Positions 1 to 4,980 of a stretch of DNA of 7,654 bases are shown one piece after another. The DNA comes from Candidatus Woesearchaeota archaeon CG10_big_fil_rev_8_21_14_0_10_32_24. GTDB taxonomy: Archaea > Nanobdellota > Nanobdellia > Woesearchaeales > GW2011-AR9. The notes under the pieces were generated by a model. The model had not been told where the DNA came from. It made no database searches and worked only from the letters and a program-made list of their open reading frames with translations. Position numbers and translations under genes: made by a program. Position 1 is the first letter of the stretch. Every line of letters starts with the position of its first letter. The stretch is taken from positions 3,649 through 11,302 of the forward strand of contig PCYG01000038.1 in the NCBI GenBank assembly GCA_002763025.1. Reading direction: 5' to 3'.

Positions 1-85
1 TCAATCCCACCCAAAATCTAAGAACTAAATCCAATAAACTATACTGAAACGCATCAGGAATTTGTAACTCATTAATACGTTTCAT
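1..85 (-). CDS. Possible start of an unrecognised gene, cut by the left window edge
   Basis: Reading the minus strand from an ATG at 85-83 gives 28 codons without a stop up to the window edge; the peptide begins MKRINELQIPDAFQYSLLDL. It is hydrophobic with charged residues and looks protein-like, but I do not recognise a family. The same frame has a stop upstream before any other ATG, so this ATG is the natural start. A TATA-like stretch (plus 130-136) and a perfect inverted repeat lie just upstream, in the spacer shared with the divergent eS19 promoter, which supports a real promoter here. No Shine-Dalgarno precedes the ATG. With so few codons it may be a chance open frame. Confidence 0.35.
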   Translation of the reverse strand, partial: MKRINELQIPDAFQYSLLDLVLRFWVGL

Positions 86-89
86 ATAG

Positions 90-129
90 ACTAGTCCGTA
101 AAAGTTACAGATTTCACTTACGGACTAGT
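90..129. repeat. Perfect 12-bp inverted repeat in the divergent promoter region
   Basis: The left arm ACTAGTCCGTAA (90-101) and the right arm TTACGGACTAGT (118-129) are exact reverse complements separated by 16 nt. Pairing extends outward by five further A/T pairs (84-88 with 131-135) after one mismatch. It sits between the candidate minus-strand start at 85 and the eS19 TATA box near 180. It could be a dimeric-regulator operator, or a hairpin in the leader of the minus-strand transcript. Nothing in the sequence decides between these. Confidence 0.6.
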
Positions 130-178
130 ATATATCAGAAACAACAATAACTAACGTTCTAAGCTTTGCATAGTAAAC

Positions 179-188
179 TTTATAAATA
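179..188 (+). promoter_or_regulatory. TATA box of the eS19-eL39-eL31 operon
   Basis: TTTATAAATA lies with its centre about 26 nt before the eS19 ATG. Archaeal TATA boxes sit about 25-27 bp before the transcription start, so the mRNA would begin at or next to the ATG and be leaderless. No Shine-Dalgarno is seen in the short space left, which agrees. Confidence 0.65.
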
Positions 189-208
189 GACCTCGTTCTC
201 AAGCTGAT

Positions 209-649
209 ATGACACAGATTTTAGCTGTAAACCCTAATGAACTTGTAGACAAAGCTGCTGAAGAATTAAAGAAACAAACTTTAGTAGAACCTACAGAATG
301 GGCAAAGTTTGTAAAAACAGGACATCATAAGGACCGAAGACCAGATTCTCAAGACTGGTGGTATAATAGATCAGCTGCAATCCTACGAAGTATTGCAAAA
401 TTAGGTCCAGTTGGAACACAAAAATTACGTACAAAATATGGTGGAAAGAAGAATAGAGGTCATAAACCTGATCGGTTTTACCCTGCATCTGGTTCTGTTA
501 TTAGAAAAATATTACAACAATTAGAAAAATCTGAATTAATCCGTCAAACTGAAAAGGGTGTCCACAAGGGAAGAGTATTAACACCTAAAGGCACATCATT
601 CTTAGATAAAATTGCAATGCAAATCTTAAAAGAATCACGAAAACAATAA
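209..649 (+). CDS. rps19e: 30S ribosomal protein eS19 (S19e)
   Basis: Small-subunit ribosomal protein found in archaea and eukaryotes; the eukaryotic counterpart is needed for late small-subunit rRNA processing. The 146-residue product has the normal family length. Family signatures visible are DWWYNRSAAILR (49-60), GPVGTQKLRTKYGGKKNRG (about 66-84), the YPASGSVIRKILQQLE helix (91-106) and the wing-like GRVLTPKG (121-128), matching the winged-helix fold of S19e. The ATG is chosen because a TATA box lies 26 nt upstream and the N-terminus fits the family. It opens an operon with eL39 (1 nt downstream) and eL31. In many archaea a PDCD5-like gene lies between S19e and L39e; it is missing here. 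Confidence 0.96.
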   Translation: MTQILAVNPNELVDKAAEELKKQTLVEPTEWAKFVKTGHHKDRRPDSQDWWYNRSAAILRSIAKLGPVGTQKLRTKYGGKKNRGHKPDRFYPASGSVIRKILQQLEKSELIRQTEKGVHKGRVLTPKGTSFLDKIAMQILKESRKQ

Positions 650-650
650 A

Positions 651-824
651 ATGGCTACAAACAAACATCCTGCTAAAAAGAAACGTTTAATCAAAAAAGG
701 AAACCAAACTAAATGGGCACCTTTTTGGACAGTTTTCAAAATTTATGGTAAAGGAAGACGAGTTCATCCTTCTAGACATACAGAAATTAAAAGAAGCTGG
801 CGTAGAGGAAGTACAAAAGTATAA
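651..824 (+). CDS. rpl39e: 50S ribosomal protein eL39 (L39e), short gene
   Basis: A 57-codon gene starting 1 nt after the eS19 stop. The product is very basic (MATNKHPAKKKRLIKKG...) and ends in RSWRRGSTKV, which corresponds to the conserved RRHWRRTKLK-type end of L39e. The WAPFWTVFKIYGKGRRVHP segment (22-40) matches the family's central P-W-hydrophobic-R-V region. Archaeal L39e is usually about 50-51 residues, so this one is slightly longer, mainly at the N-terminus. L39e is an extended protein lining the exit tunnel of the large subunit. Its stop codon TAA (822-824) overlaps the eL31 ATG by one base (TAATG), so the two are probably translated together; the eL39-eL31 pairing is typical of archaea. 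Confidence 0.92.
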   Translation: MATNKHPAKKKRLIKKGNQTKWAPFWTVFKIYGKGRRVHPSRHTEIKRSWRRGSTKV

Positions 825-1237
825 TGGCAAAAACAACTCCAAAAATTATTGAACGTGTATATAATGTACCTTTACGAAAGGAATTTATGAAAGTTGCGAG
901 ATGGAAAAAAACAAAAAAAGCAGTTACAGCATTACAACAATTCTTAGCAAAACACATGAAAACAAAAAATGTTAAATTAAGTAAAGAACTTAATGAACAT
1001 GTATGGAAACATGGTATTAAAAATCCTCCCCATCACGTTAAAGTTACAGTTTCAAAAGATGAGAATGGTGTAGCGCATGCAGAATTATTTGGTGAAACAG
1101 TTGTAGCAACTCCTAAAAAGAAAGCTAAAAAAGAAACACCAAAAGCAGAAAAGAAAGCTGATGTGAAAGAAGAAGCTACAACAGAAGAACCAAAAGCAGA
1201 AAGTAAAAGTGAGCCTTCTGTTAAAAAATCTGCATAA
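824..1237 (+). CDS. rpl31e: 50S ribosomal protein eL31 (L31e) with a charged C-terminal tail
   Basis: Large-subunit protein located near the polypeptide exit site, where signal recognition and nascent-chain factors bind in archaea and eukaryotes. The core (residues 1 to about 93) carries the family pattern: ERVYNVPLRKEF (10-21), RWKKTKKAVTALQQFLAKHMK (27-46), LNEHVWKHGIKNPP (56-69) and the VKVTVSKDENG strand-loop (72-82). Archaeal L31e normally ends at about 85-95 residues. This protein has about 42 extra residues (96-137) made almost only of K, E, A, T, P and S, which should be disordered. The ATG overlaps the eL39 stop. Downstream, eIF6 and L18a/LX, common partners in other archaea, are absent and cbf5 follows instead. 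Confidence 0.95.
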   Translation: MAKTTPKIIERVYNVPLRKEFMKVARWKKTKKAVTALQQFLAKHMKTKNVKLSKELNEHVWKHGIKNPPHHVKVTVSKDENGVAHAELFGETVVATPKKKAKKETPKAEKKADVKEEATTEEPKAESKSEPSVKKSA

Positions 1238-1248
1238 TTCTTACAAAC

Positions 1249-1261
1249 CTTTTTTAATATA
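1249..1261 (+). promoter_or_regulatory. T-rich tract and TATA box before cbf5
   Basis: In the 43-nt gap after eL31, CCTTTTTTAATAT contains a TTTAATAT element centred about 24 nt before the cbf5 ATG, again implying a leaderless mRNA. The T6 run could also serve as an archaeal U-tract terminator for the ribosomal operon, so ending and restarting transcription may share the same few bases. Confidence 0.5.
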
Positions 1262-1280
1262 ATCCTTTTCTAAACATATT

Positions 1281-2216
1281 ATGATACAACGCCAAATATT
1301 TATCAAAAAAGAAGTAGAACCAGAATTTGGTAAAACGCCAGAAGAACGTTCTACAGAAGAACTTCTAAATTACGGCATTGTTAATGTTAACAAACCCAAA
1401 GGACCTACAAGTCATCAAACATCTGATTTTGTAAAAAAAATATTACATGTCAATAAGGCTGGCCATTCAGGCACATTAGATCCTGGTGTTACAGGCGTGC
1501 AACCCATTGCATTTGGGAAAGCAACACGTATTGTTCAATTCTTATTGACAGCACCAAAGGAATATGTCTGTGTGATGCATTTGCATAAACCAGTTGAAGA
1601 AACAAAGTTACGTGAAACAATCCATTTGTTTGAGGGAAAAATTAGACAACTTCCTCCTGTTAAATCCGCAATTAAACGAGAAGAACGTACTCGAGAGATT
1701 TATGAATTTGAAGTTCTTGAAATTGAAGGACAAGATATCTTATTTCGCGTGTTATGTCAAGCAGGTACGTACATTCGAAAATTATGCCATGACCTAGGAA
1801 AAGCACTAGAAGTAGGTGCACATATGGCAGAATTACGACGAACACAGGCAGGCCCATTCAGAGAAGAACATCATCTTGTAACATTAAATGATTTAACCGA
1901 TGCAATGTATTATTACACCGAAGAAAAAAATGACAAATATTTACGATATTGTCTGCAACCAATTGAAAATGCAATCGTCCATTTGCCAAAATGTTGGATT
2001 TTTGATAATACAATCCTAAGTTTAACAAATGGGAGAGACCTTGCAGTTCCTGGTATTAGTAAATTGGAGAATTTCAAAAAAGGGGAAATTGTTGCAGTCG
2101 TTACATTAAAAGGAGAATTAGTTGCAGTCGGTGAAGCTCAAATGTCAGCCGTTGCAATTAATACACAGAATAAAGGAATTGCAATAAAAATAAGTAAAGT
2201 GTTTATGCAGCTTTAG
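1281..2216 (+). CDS. cbf5: tRNA/rRNA pseudouridine synthase Cbf5 (H/ACA RNP catalytic subunit)
   Basis: Archaeal member of the TruB/Cbf5 (dyskerin) family, the catalytic subunit of H/ACA RNPs that convert uridine to pseudouridine in rRNA; archaeal Cbf5 can also make Psi55 in tRNA. The 311-residue product is near the usual archaeal length. Motifs in order: VNKPKGPTSH (36-45), GHSGTLDP (61-68) with catalytic aspartate D67, KEYVCVMHLH (93-102), QLPPVKSAIKR (123-133) and AGTYIRKLCHDLG (161-173), then a C-terminal PUA domain from about 230 (VHLPKCWIFDNTILSLTNGRD...). The PUA domain and the N-terminal extension before the catalytic domain favour Cbf5 over bacterial TruB. It has its own TATA box after the ribosomal operon. 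Its last 14 bp overlap the 3' end of the opposite-strand gene. Confidence 0.95.
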   Translation: MIQRQIFIKKEVEPEFGKTPEERSTEELLNYGIVNVNKPKGPTSHQTSDFVKKILHVNKAGHSGTLDPGVTGVQPIAFGKATRIVQFLLTAPKEYVCVMHLHKPVEETKLRETIHLFEGKIRQLPPVKSAIKREERTREIYEFEVLEIEGQDILFRVLCQAGTYIRKLCHDLGKALEVGAHMAELRRTQAGPFREEHHLVTLNDLTDAMYYYTEEKNDKYLRYCLQPIENAIVHLPKCWIFDNTILSLTNGRDLAVPGISKLENFKKGEIVAVVTLKGELVAVGEAQMSAVAINTQNKGIAIKISKVFMQL

Positions 2217-3138
2217 GCTGTGCTTTTGCACCTTTTTGTTCTGCAATCTCTTCATTTATGAGAAGTTGATCATACATTTTATCGAGTTTATCTTTTTCAG
2301 CAAACCTGTGAAATTGAGTTTTGTTTAAAGCTTCAGCTTGAACTTCTTCTTTTTCCATCATCTCTACAAAAACATCTAACTCTTTAAGATAAGCATTCGT
2401 CCTTGCAATAAATGCTTGAATCTCATGGGTGATATCAAGAACTACTTTCCAATTCTCAAATTTGTGTTTTAATGTTTCATCTATTTTTTTAGCTAGTTGC
2501 AAAAGTTGATTTATTTTTTTTGGCTCATTTTTCCACGTGTTAATTATCCAATCAACAAGCTTTTCAGACTCACCGATCCCTGTGAGAATTTCCGCATTAA
2601 TTTTTTGGTGCTGAACGATAATTGCTAATTTTTTCTCTTGGTCAAGTAGGCCACCTTGTTTTTTTGATTTGTTAAGAAGACGAATATCACGAGTCATGAT
2701 TTTATTTTCTTGCTGAATCTGTTTACGCATCTTTGATGCTACTTTTTTAACTTCAGCCAATTCTTTAAGTCCTTCGTTGATCTCATGATAACTATAAGTC
2801 CATTGTTTTACTAAAGTATTAAAATCATTCAATATTAATTTTAAATCGGCAGAAGCATTTACTAATAATTCTGGATTTTGGTCATCAAGAGATTTTTGAA
2901 TTAATGCCCCAAATTCTTCAGATTCGCGTTTAACGCGTGCTTCAATGATGCGCAATTCATCATCACTCTTGCCTAATTTTTGTATTATTTTTGCTTCTTT
3001 TCGTGTATCAATTTCTTCATTCAAAACACTCCTTTGTTCTCGCTTAGAAATCAATTCTTCTTTATGATGGAGAACTGCATTTTTATGTAAAGAACCAACC
3101 AGAAATTTAATAAATTTAATGACAACACCTAATACCAT
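2203..3138 (-). CDS. Unrecognised helical/coiled-coil protein, possibly membrane-associated
   Basis: A 311-residue protein I cannot assign to a family. The first 16 residues (MVLGVVIKFIKFLVGS) are hydrophobic with two lysines and could be a short membrane anchor or amphipathic helix. Nearly all the rest is rich in E, K, L, I and Q with almost no proline, as expected for long helices or coiled coils (for example residues about 25-80, 115-185 and 255-300). It ends in a small A/K/P/Q tail. No catalytic motif is visible. A TATA box (TTTATATA on the minus strand, plus 3161-3168) is centred about 26 nt before the ATG, which supports this start. The 3' end is convergent with cbf5 and overlaps it by 14 bp. 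A structural or membrane-tethered scaffold role is only a guess. Confidence 0.75.
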   Translation of the reverse strand: MVLGVVIKFIKFLVGSLHKNAVLHHKEELISKREQRSVLNEEIDTRKEAKIIQKLGKSDDELRIIEARVKRESEEFGALIQKSLDDQNPELLVNASADLKLILNDFNTLVKQWTYSYHEINEGLKELAEVKKVASKMRKQIQQENKIMTRDIRLLNKSKKQGGLLDQEKKLAIIVQHQKINAEILTGIGESEKLVDWIINTWKNEPKKINQLLQLAKKIDETLKHKFENWKVVLDITHEIQAFIARTNAYLKELDVFVEMMEKEEVQAEALNKTQFHRFAEKDKLDKMYDQLLINEEIAEQKGAKAQPKAA

Positions 3139-3160
3139 ACCAAGAATAAATAAATAGAAT

Positions 3161-3168
3161 TATATAAA
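3161..3168 (-). promoter_or_regulatory. TATA box of the coiled-coil gene
   Basis: Minus-strand TTTATATA, preceded by a purine-rich AAGG resembling the TFB-binding BRE, is centred about 26 nt before the ATG at 3138. It lies 2 bp beyond the phosphoesterase stop codon, so the downstream gene would be transcribed from its own leaderless promoter although the spacer is only 32 bp. Confidence 0.65.
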
Positions 3169-3170
3169 CC

Positions 3171-3770
3171 TTACTTCAGTTCAATAACCATCCCATCCCA
3201 TCCGGGATTAATTACTTTTGTAGAATCAATTTTATCTACAAACCCAACAGTTTCATGTAAATGACCGGAAATAGCTAATTTGGGGTGAATACGTTCAATG
3301 AATTTTCTATAATCTTTATTGCCAACATGGCCTTGTTTTAATTTATCTAATTTGGTATTAAAAGGGGGGCCGTGTGTTAATAACACTATTTTTTTCCCAT
3401 TGTACTTCCCATACCAATCTCGAGCTATTTTCCTAAATTCCGCATCTTCAGATGCAAAACCACCACCACCATAACCCAAAAAAATATAATCTTCAATCTT
3501 AACAGCTCTTTTGTGAAGATTAAAACAATGTTCAAATTCTCCTGCAAATAGTTCCATTGCATCTGAACCTTCTTCATGATTTCCGGGAATTGCAAAAAAC
3601 TTTTTTCCCGTCTTATTCATCGTTTCAAAAACATTTCTAAGACCACGACCAAAATTTGAAATATCTCCTGTAGCAACCACAAAATCAATGTCATCTTGAG
3701 AAGCACGTTTTGCTAACTCTTTCAAACCTTTTTTATCTTCGTGCAAATCTGTAAATACTAAAAATTTCAT
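3171..3770 (-). CDS. Calcineurin-like metallophosphoesterase
   Basis: A 199-residue single-domain phosphoesterase of the calcineurin-like superfamily, which uses a two-metal centre to hydrolyse phosphoester bonds. The ligand motifs are all present: D8-x-H10 (FTDLHED), GD at 35-36, GNHE at 63-66, THGPP with H133, and GHLHE with H170 and H172. The compact size and the THGPP...GHLH layout resemble small YfcE/Icc-like archaeal phosphoesterases. The substrate cannot be read from the sequence. It is probably cytoplasmic, since no signal peptide is seen. The start is the only good ATG and leads directly into the first metal motif. It is in the same orientation as S3Ae upstream but separated from it by the inserted repeat element. 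A weak TATA-like stretch (plus 3797-3803) precedes it. Confidence 0.9.
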   Translation of the reverse strand: MKFLVFTDLHEDKKGLKELAKRASQDDIDFVVATGDISNFGRGLRNVFETMNKTGKKFFAIPGNHEEGSDAMELFAGEFEHCFNLHKRAVKIEDYIFLGYGGGGFASEDAEFRKIARDWYGKYNGKKIVLLTHGPPFNTKLDKLKQGHVGNKDYRKFIERIHPKLAISGHLHETVGFVDKIDSTKVINPGWDGMVIELK

Positions 3771-3809
3771 ATTTATCTAAAATAGAAACAATAAGAATAA
3801 AAAGATTGT

Positions 3810-3831
3810 GGATTTAAAGAAGGTTTTACTC
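3810..3831. repeat. Left copy of a 22-bp direct repeat (target-site duplication)
   Basis: Identical to 3931-3952; starts GGATTTAAAG and ends TTTTACTC. The match ends on both sides exactly at this 22-bp unit, and its inner edge abuts the GGCAC terminus of the 99-bp element. This is what a duplicated target site looks like. The other copy holds the S3Ae stop codon, so this one carries a second, non-functional copy of that gene's end. Confidence 0.8.
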
Positions 3832-3930
3832 GGCACAGTCTTACCTTCTAGTGGTTTTTCAAAAAATATCTAGATTTGTTCGGAAAATTTAGAAAAAAAA
3901 CAGAAAACCACTAGATTTTGAGACAGTGCC
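3832..3930. mobile_element. 99-bp MITE-like element with terminal inverted repeats
   Basis: The ends GGCACAGTCT and AGACAGTGCC start inverted repeats of 27 bp that match at 22 positions, including a perfect 12-bp block TCTAGTGGTTTT (3847-3858) with AAAACCACTAGA (3904-3915). Nearer the centre a further hairpin pairs 3869-3877 with 3885-3893 in 8 of 9 positions, so the element can fold almost entirely into one long hairpin. It has no coding capacity. Identical 22-bp direct repeats flank it with no spare base on either side. The layout is that of a non-autonomous (MITE) element moved by a transposase encoded elsewhere. The GGCACTGTCTCAAAA-type end resembles ends seen in several IS families. A duplication this long is unusual; the IS1634 group is known for long, variable duplications. 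The family assignment is inference. Confidence 0.75.
3893..3900 (-). terminator. U-tract inside the element, possible terminator for S3Ae
   Basis: Eight consecutive A on the plus strand give a U8 tract in the minus-strand transcript about 50 nt after the S3Ae stop, next to the hairpin-forming arms. Archaeal RNA polymerase stops at U-tracts, so the inserted element may now end the S3Ae transcript. Confidence 0.35.
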
Positions 3931-3952
3931 GGATTTAAAGAAGGTTTTACTC
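3931..3952. repeat. Right copy of the 22-bp direct repeat, containing the S3Ae stop codon
   Basis: Identical to 3810-3831. On the minus strand it contains the last glutamate codon and stop (GAG TAA) of S3Ae. The element therefore lies just downstream of the coding region and the protein end is intact. Confidence 0.8.
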
Positions 3953-4666
3953 TTCTTTTTCTTCCACTTCTTCAGATTCCACTTCATTCTTTTCTTCCTC
4001 AGGTAGAGTTTCTTCTGATTCTGTAGTTTCTTCTAAACTTGCTTCTGCTTGAACTATTTCTTCTGTTTCAGATTTTTTTCCTTTTTCCTTTTTTAATTGT
4101 ACAACCCTAATGGTAACACCTTTCAAAGGATGGATTTTTGATAATACTCTTTTTAGAGAACTTAATAATTTTCCACTAACTAAATTTCCCATAAATGCAT
4201 CAAAATCTGCTCTTGCTAATTCAACTATGAGAAGTTCTTGCAATTTTAATCGTAAACTAGAACCTGTTGATCTTTGTATTTTGTTTAATGTAACACATAA
4301 CGTTTTAATGATAACTTCTTTCCCATCTTTTGTTTTTAATGTGAATACATCATCTAATTTATTTGTGTTTTTACGTACAACTCTTTTAATATGAGAAGGA
4401 CTAACGTTGTAACCGGTTGTTTTTGTTCGTAATAATGCACCATCGACTTTTATAATTTCAAAACCAACTTGCGCATTTTGATCACGTGGACTTCCAGTTA
4501 AATCGCGTAAATTTACACTTAATGTTCTGCCAAGACCTTTGTCTGCAACGGTCAAATATGATTCTCCAATTTCTTTCTGTCCGAAGAGTTTTGGTGCAAT
4601 AACTTTAAACCAAATTTTCTTTTTTATCTTAATTCTACTGACATTTTTCTTATCTTTTTTTGCCAT
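3947..4666 (-). CDS. rps3ae: 30S ribosomal protein eS1 (S3Ae) with a glutamate-rich tail
   Basis: Small-subunit ribosomal protein eS1/S3Ae, placed near the mRNA exit of the 30S platform. Conserved stretches include KKKIWFKVIAPKLFGQKEIG (15-34), the GRTLSVNLRDLTG region (46-58), VVRKNTNKLDDVF (96-108), and KIHPLKGVTIRVVQLKK (177-193), where the usual family core ends. Residues 200-239 form an added tail in which 20 of 40 residues are glutamate, ending EEVEEKEE; this should be disordered and strongly acidic. Typical archaeal S3Ae is about 195-225 residues, so 239 is long. The ATG (MAKKDKK) fits the family. Two TATA candidates lie upstream (plus 4731-4738 and 4689-4698). It is divergent from the amidoligase gene, and its stop codon lies within the direct repeat flanking the MITE-like element. 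Confidence 0.95.
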   Translation of the reverse strand: MAKKDKKNVSRIKIKKKIWFKVIAPKLFGQKEIGESYLTVADKGLGRTLSVNLRDLTGSPRDQNAQVGFEIIKVDGALLRTKTTGYNVSPSHIKRVVRKNTNKLDDVFTLKTKDGKEVIIKTLCVTLNKIQRSTGSSLRLKLQELLIVELARADFDAFMGNLVSGKLLSSLKRVLSKIHPLKGVTIRVVQLKKEKGKKSETEEIVQAEASLEETTESEETLPEEEKNEVESEEVEEKEE

Positions 4667-4730
4667 TTTATGTGATTCCCTTCCGGATTAATATTTTAGA
4701 TACCTGATTTACATTTAGGAGGATGGTTTG

Positions 4731-4738
4731 TTTATAAA
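4731..4738 (-). promoter_or_regulatory. TATA box upstream of S3Ae
   Basis: TTTATAAA, with a CC on the minus-strand upstream side, is the strongest TATA match before S3Ae. It would start transcription near 4709 and leave a leader of about 43 nt. A weaker AT element (AATATT at about 4690-4697) sits 24-30 nt before the ATG and would instead give a leaderless mRNA, so the true start is uncertain. Confidence 0.45.
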
Positions 4739-4950
4739 GGTTTGGGGAAAATTGAGTTATATTGTTAAAAATAAAAAAATCAATATCCTTACAATATTAA
4801 AATTAATTAATAATTAAAATTAATAAAAAAACGATAATAAATAATCCCCATTGGGGGGCAAAAATTAGATTATTTTCTTGTGAAATAAGGGATAATTATC
4901 CCAAAACAAGCAAAGGAGGTAAAAAGAAGGGGTATAACAAAATAGAAAGG
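4739..4950. other. AT-rich intergenic stretch between divergent genes
   Basis: The complete gap between S3Ae and the amidoligase gene is 314 bp (4667-4980), the longest in the window. I see no gene in it. From 4759 to 4845 it is nearly pure A/T, with a 12-nt direct repeat ATTAAAATTAAT (4796-4807 and 4813-4824) and an inverted pair ATATTG/CAATAT (4759-4764, 4781-4786). Then follow a short C4/G4 stem (4846-4856), a perfect palindrome (4889-4902) and a purine-rich tract with GGAGGT (4915-4920) that is not followed by a start codon. Confidence 0.7.
4889..4902. promoter_or_regulatory. 14-bp perfect palindrome upstream of the amidoligase promoter
   Basis: GGGATAATTATCCC reads the same on both strands. 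It lies about 49 bp upstream of the amidoligase TATA box and is flanked by a second inverted pair, CTTGT (4877-4881) and ACAAG (4906-4910), with unequal spacing. The shape and place suit an operator for a dimeric helix-turn-helix or winged-helix regulator, but no regulator gene is in view. Confidence 0.45.
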
Positions 4951-4958
4951 TATTTAAA
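4951..4958 (+). promoter_or_regulatory. TATA box of the amidoligase gene cluster
   Basis: TATTTAAA, preceded by the purine-rich GAAAGG as a BRE-like element, has its centre about 26 nt before the ATG at 4981. Transcription would start at or within a base or two of the start codon. This supports the chosen start and a leaderless mRNA. Confidence 0.65.
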
Positions 4959-4980
4959 CAACTGATTACTCCAACTAATT

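Noticed and set aside
291..488. 65-codon minus-strand open frame
   Set aside because: It is antisense within eS19; the hydrophobic peptide is what the complement of a basic, AT-rich gene produces.
1594..1857. Open frames of 61-67 codons on both strands
   Set aside because: Both are embedded in conserved cbf5 coding sequence and encode nothing family-like.
3810..3952. The paired 22-bp repeats as a CRISPR array or attachment site
   Set aside because: There are only two copies, the intervening sequence is itself an inverted repeat rather than a spacer, and there is no cas or integrase gene; a transposon-type duplication explains every boundary.
4110..4394. 94-codon open frame on the plus strand
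   Set aside because: It lies wholly antisense inside the conserved S3Ae gene and has no recognisable protein pattern or promoter.
4717..4735. AGGAGG followed by ATG on the plus strand, a possible small gene
   Set aside because: The frame stops after four codons (ATG GTT TGT TTA TAA).
4846..4856. CCCC-ATT-GGGG as a terminator or operator hairpin
   Set aside because: Only four base pairs with a three-base loop and no following U-tract; too weak to call as a feature on its own.
4915..4920. GGAGGT, a perfect Shine-Dalgarno-like motif
   Set aside because: No ATG, GTG or TTG follows at a usable distance; the next start (4981) is 60 nt away and has its own TATA box for a leaderless mRNA.
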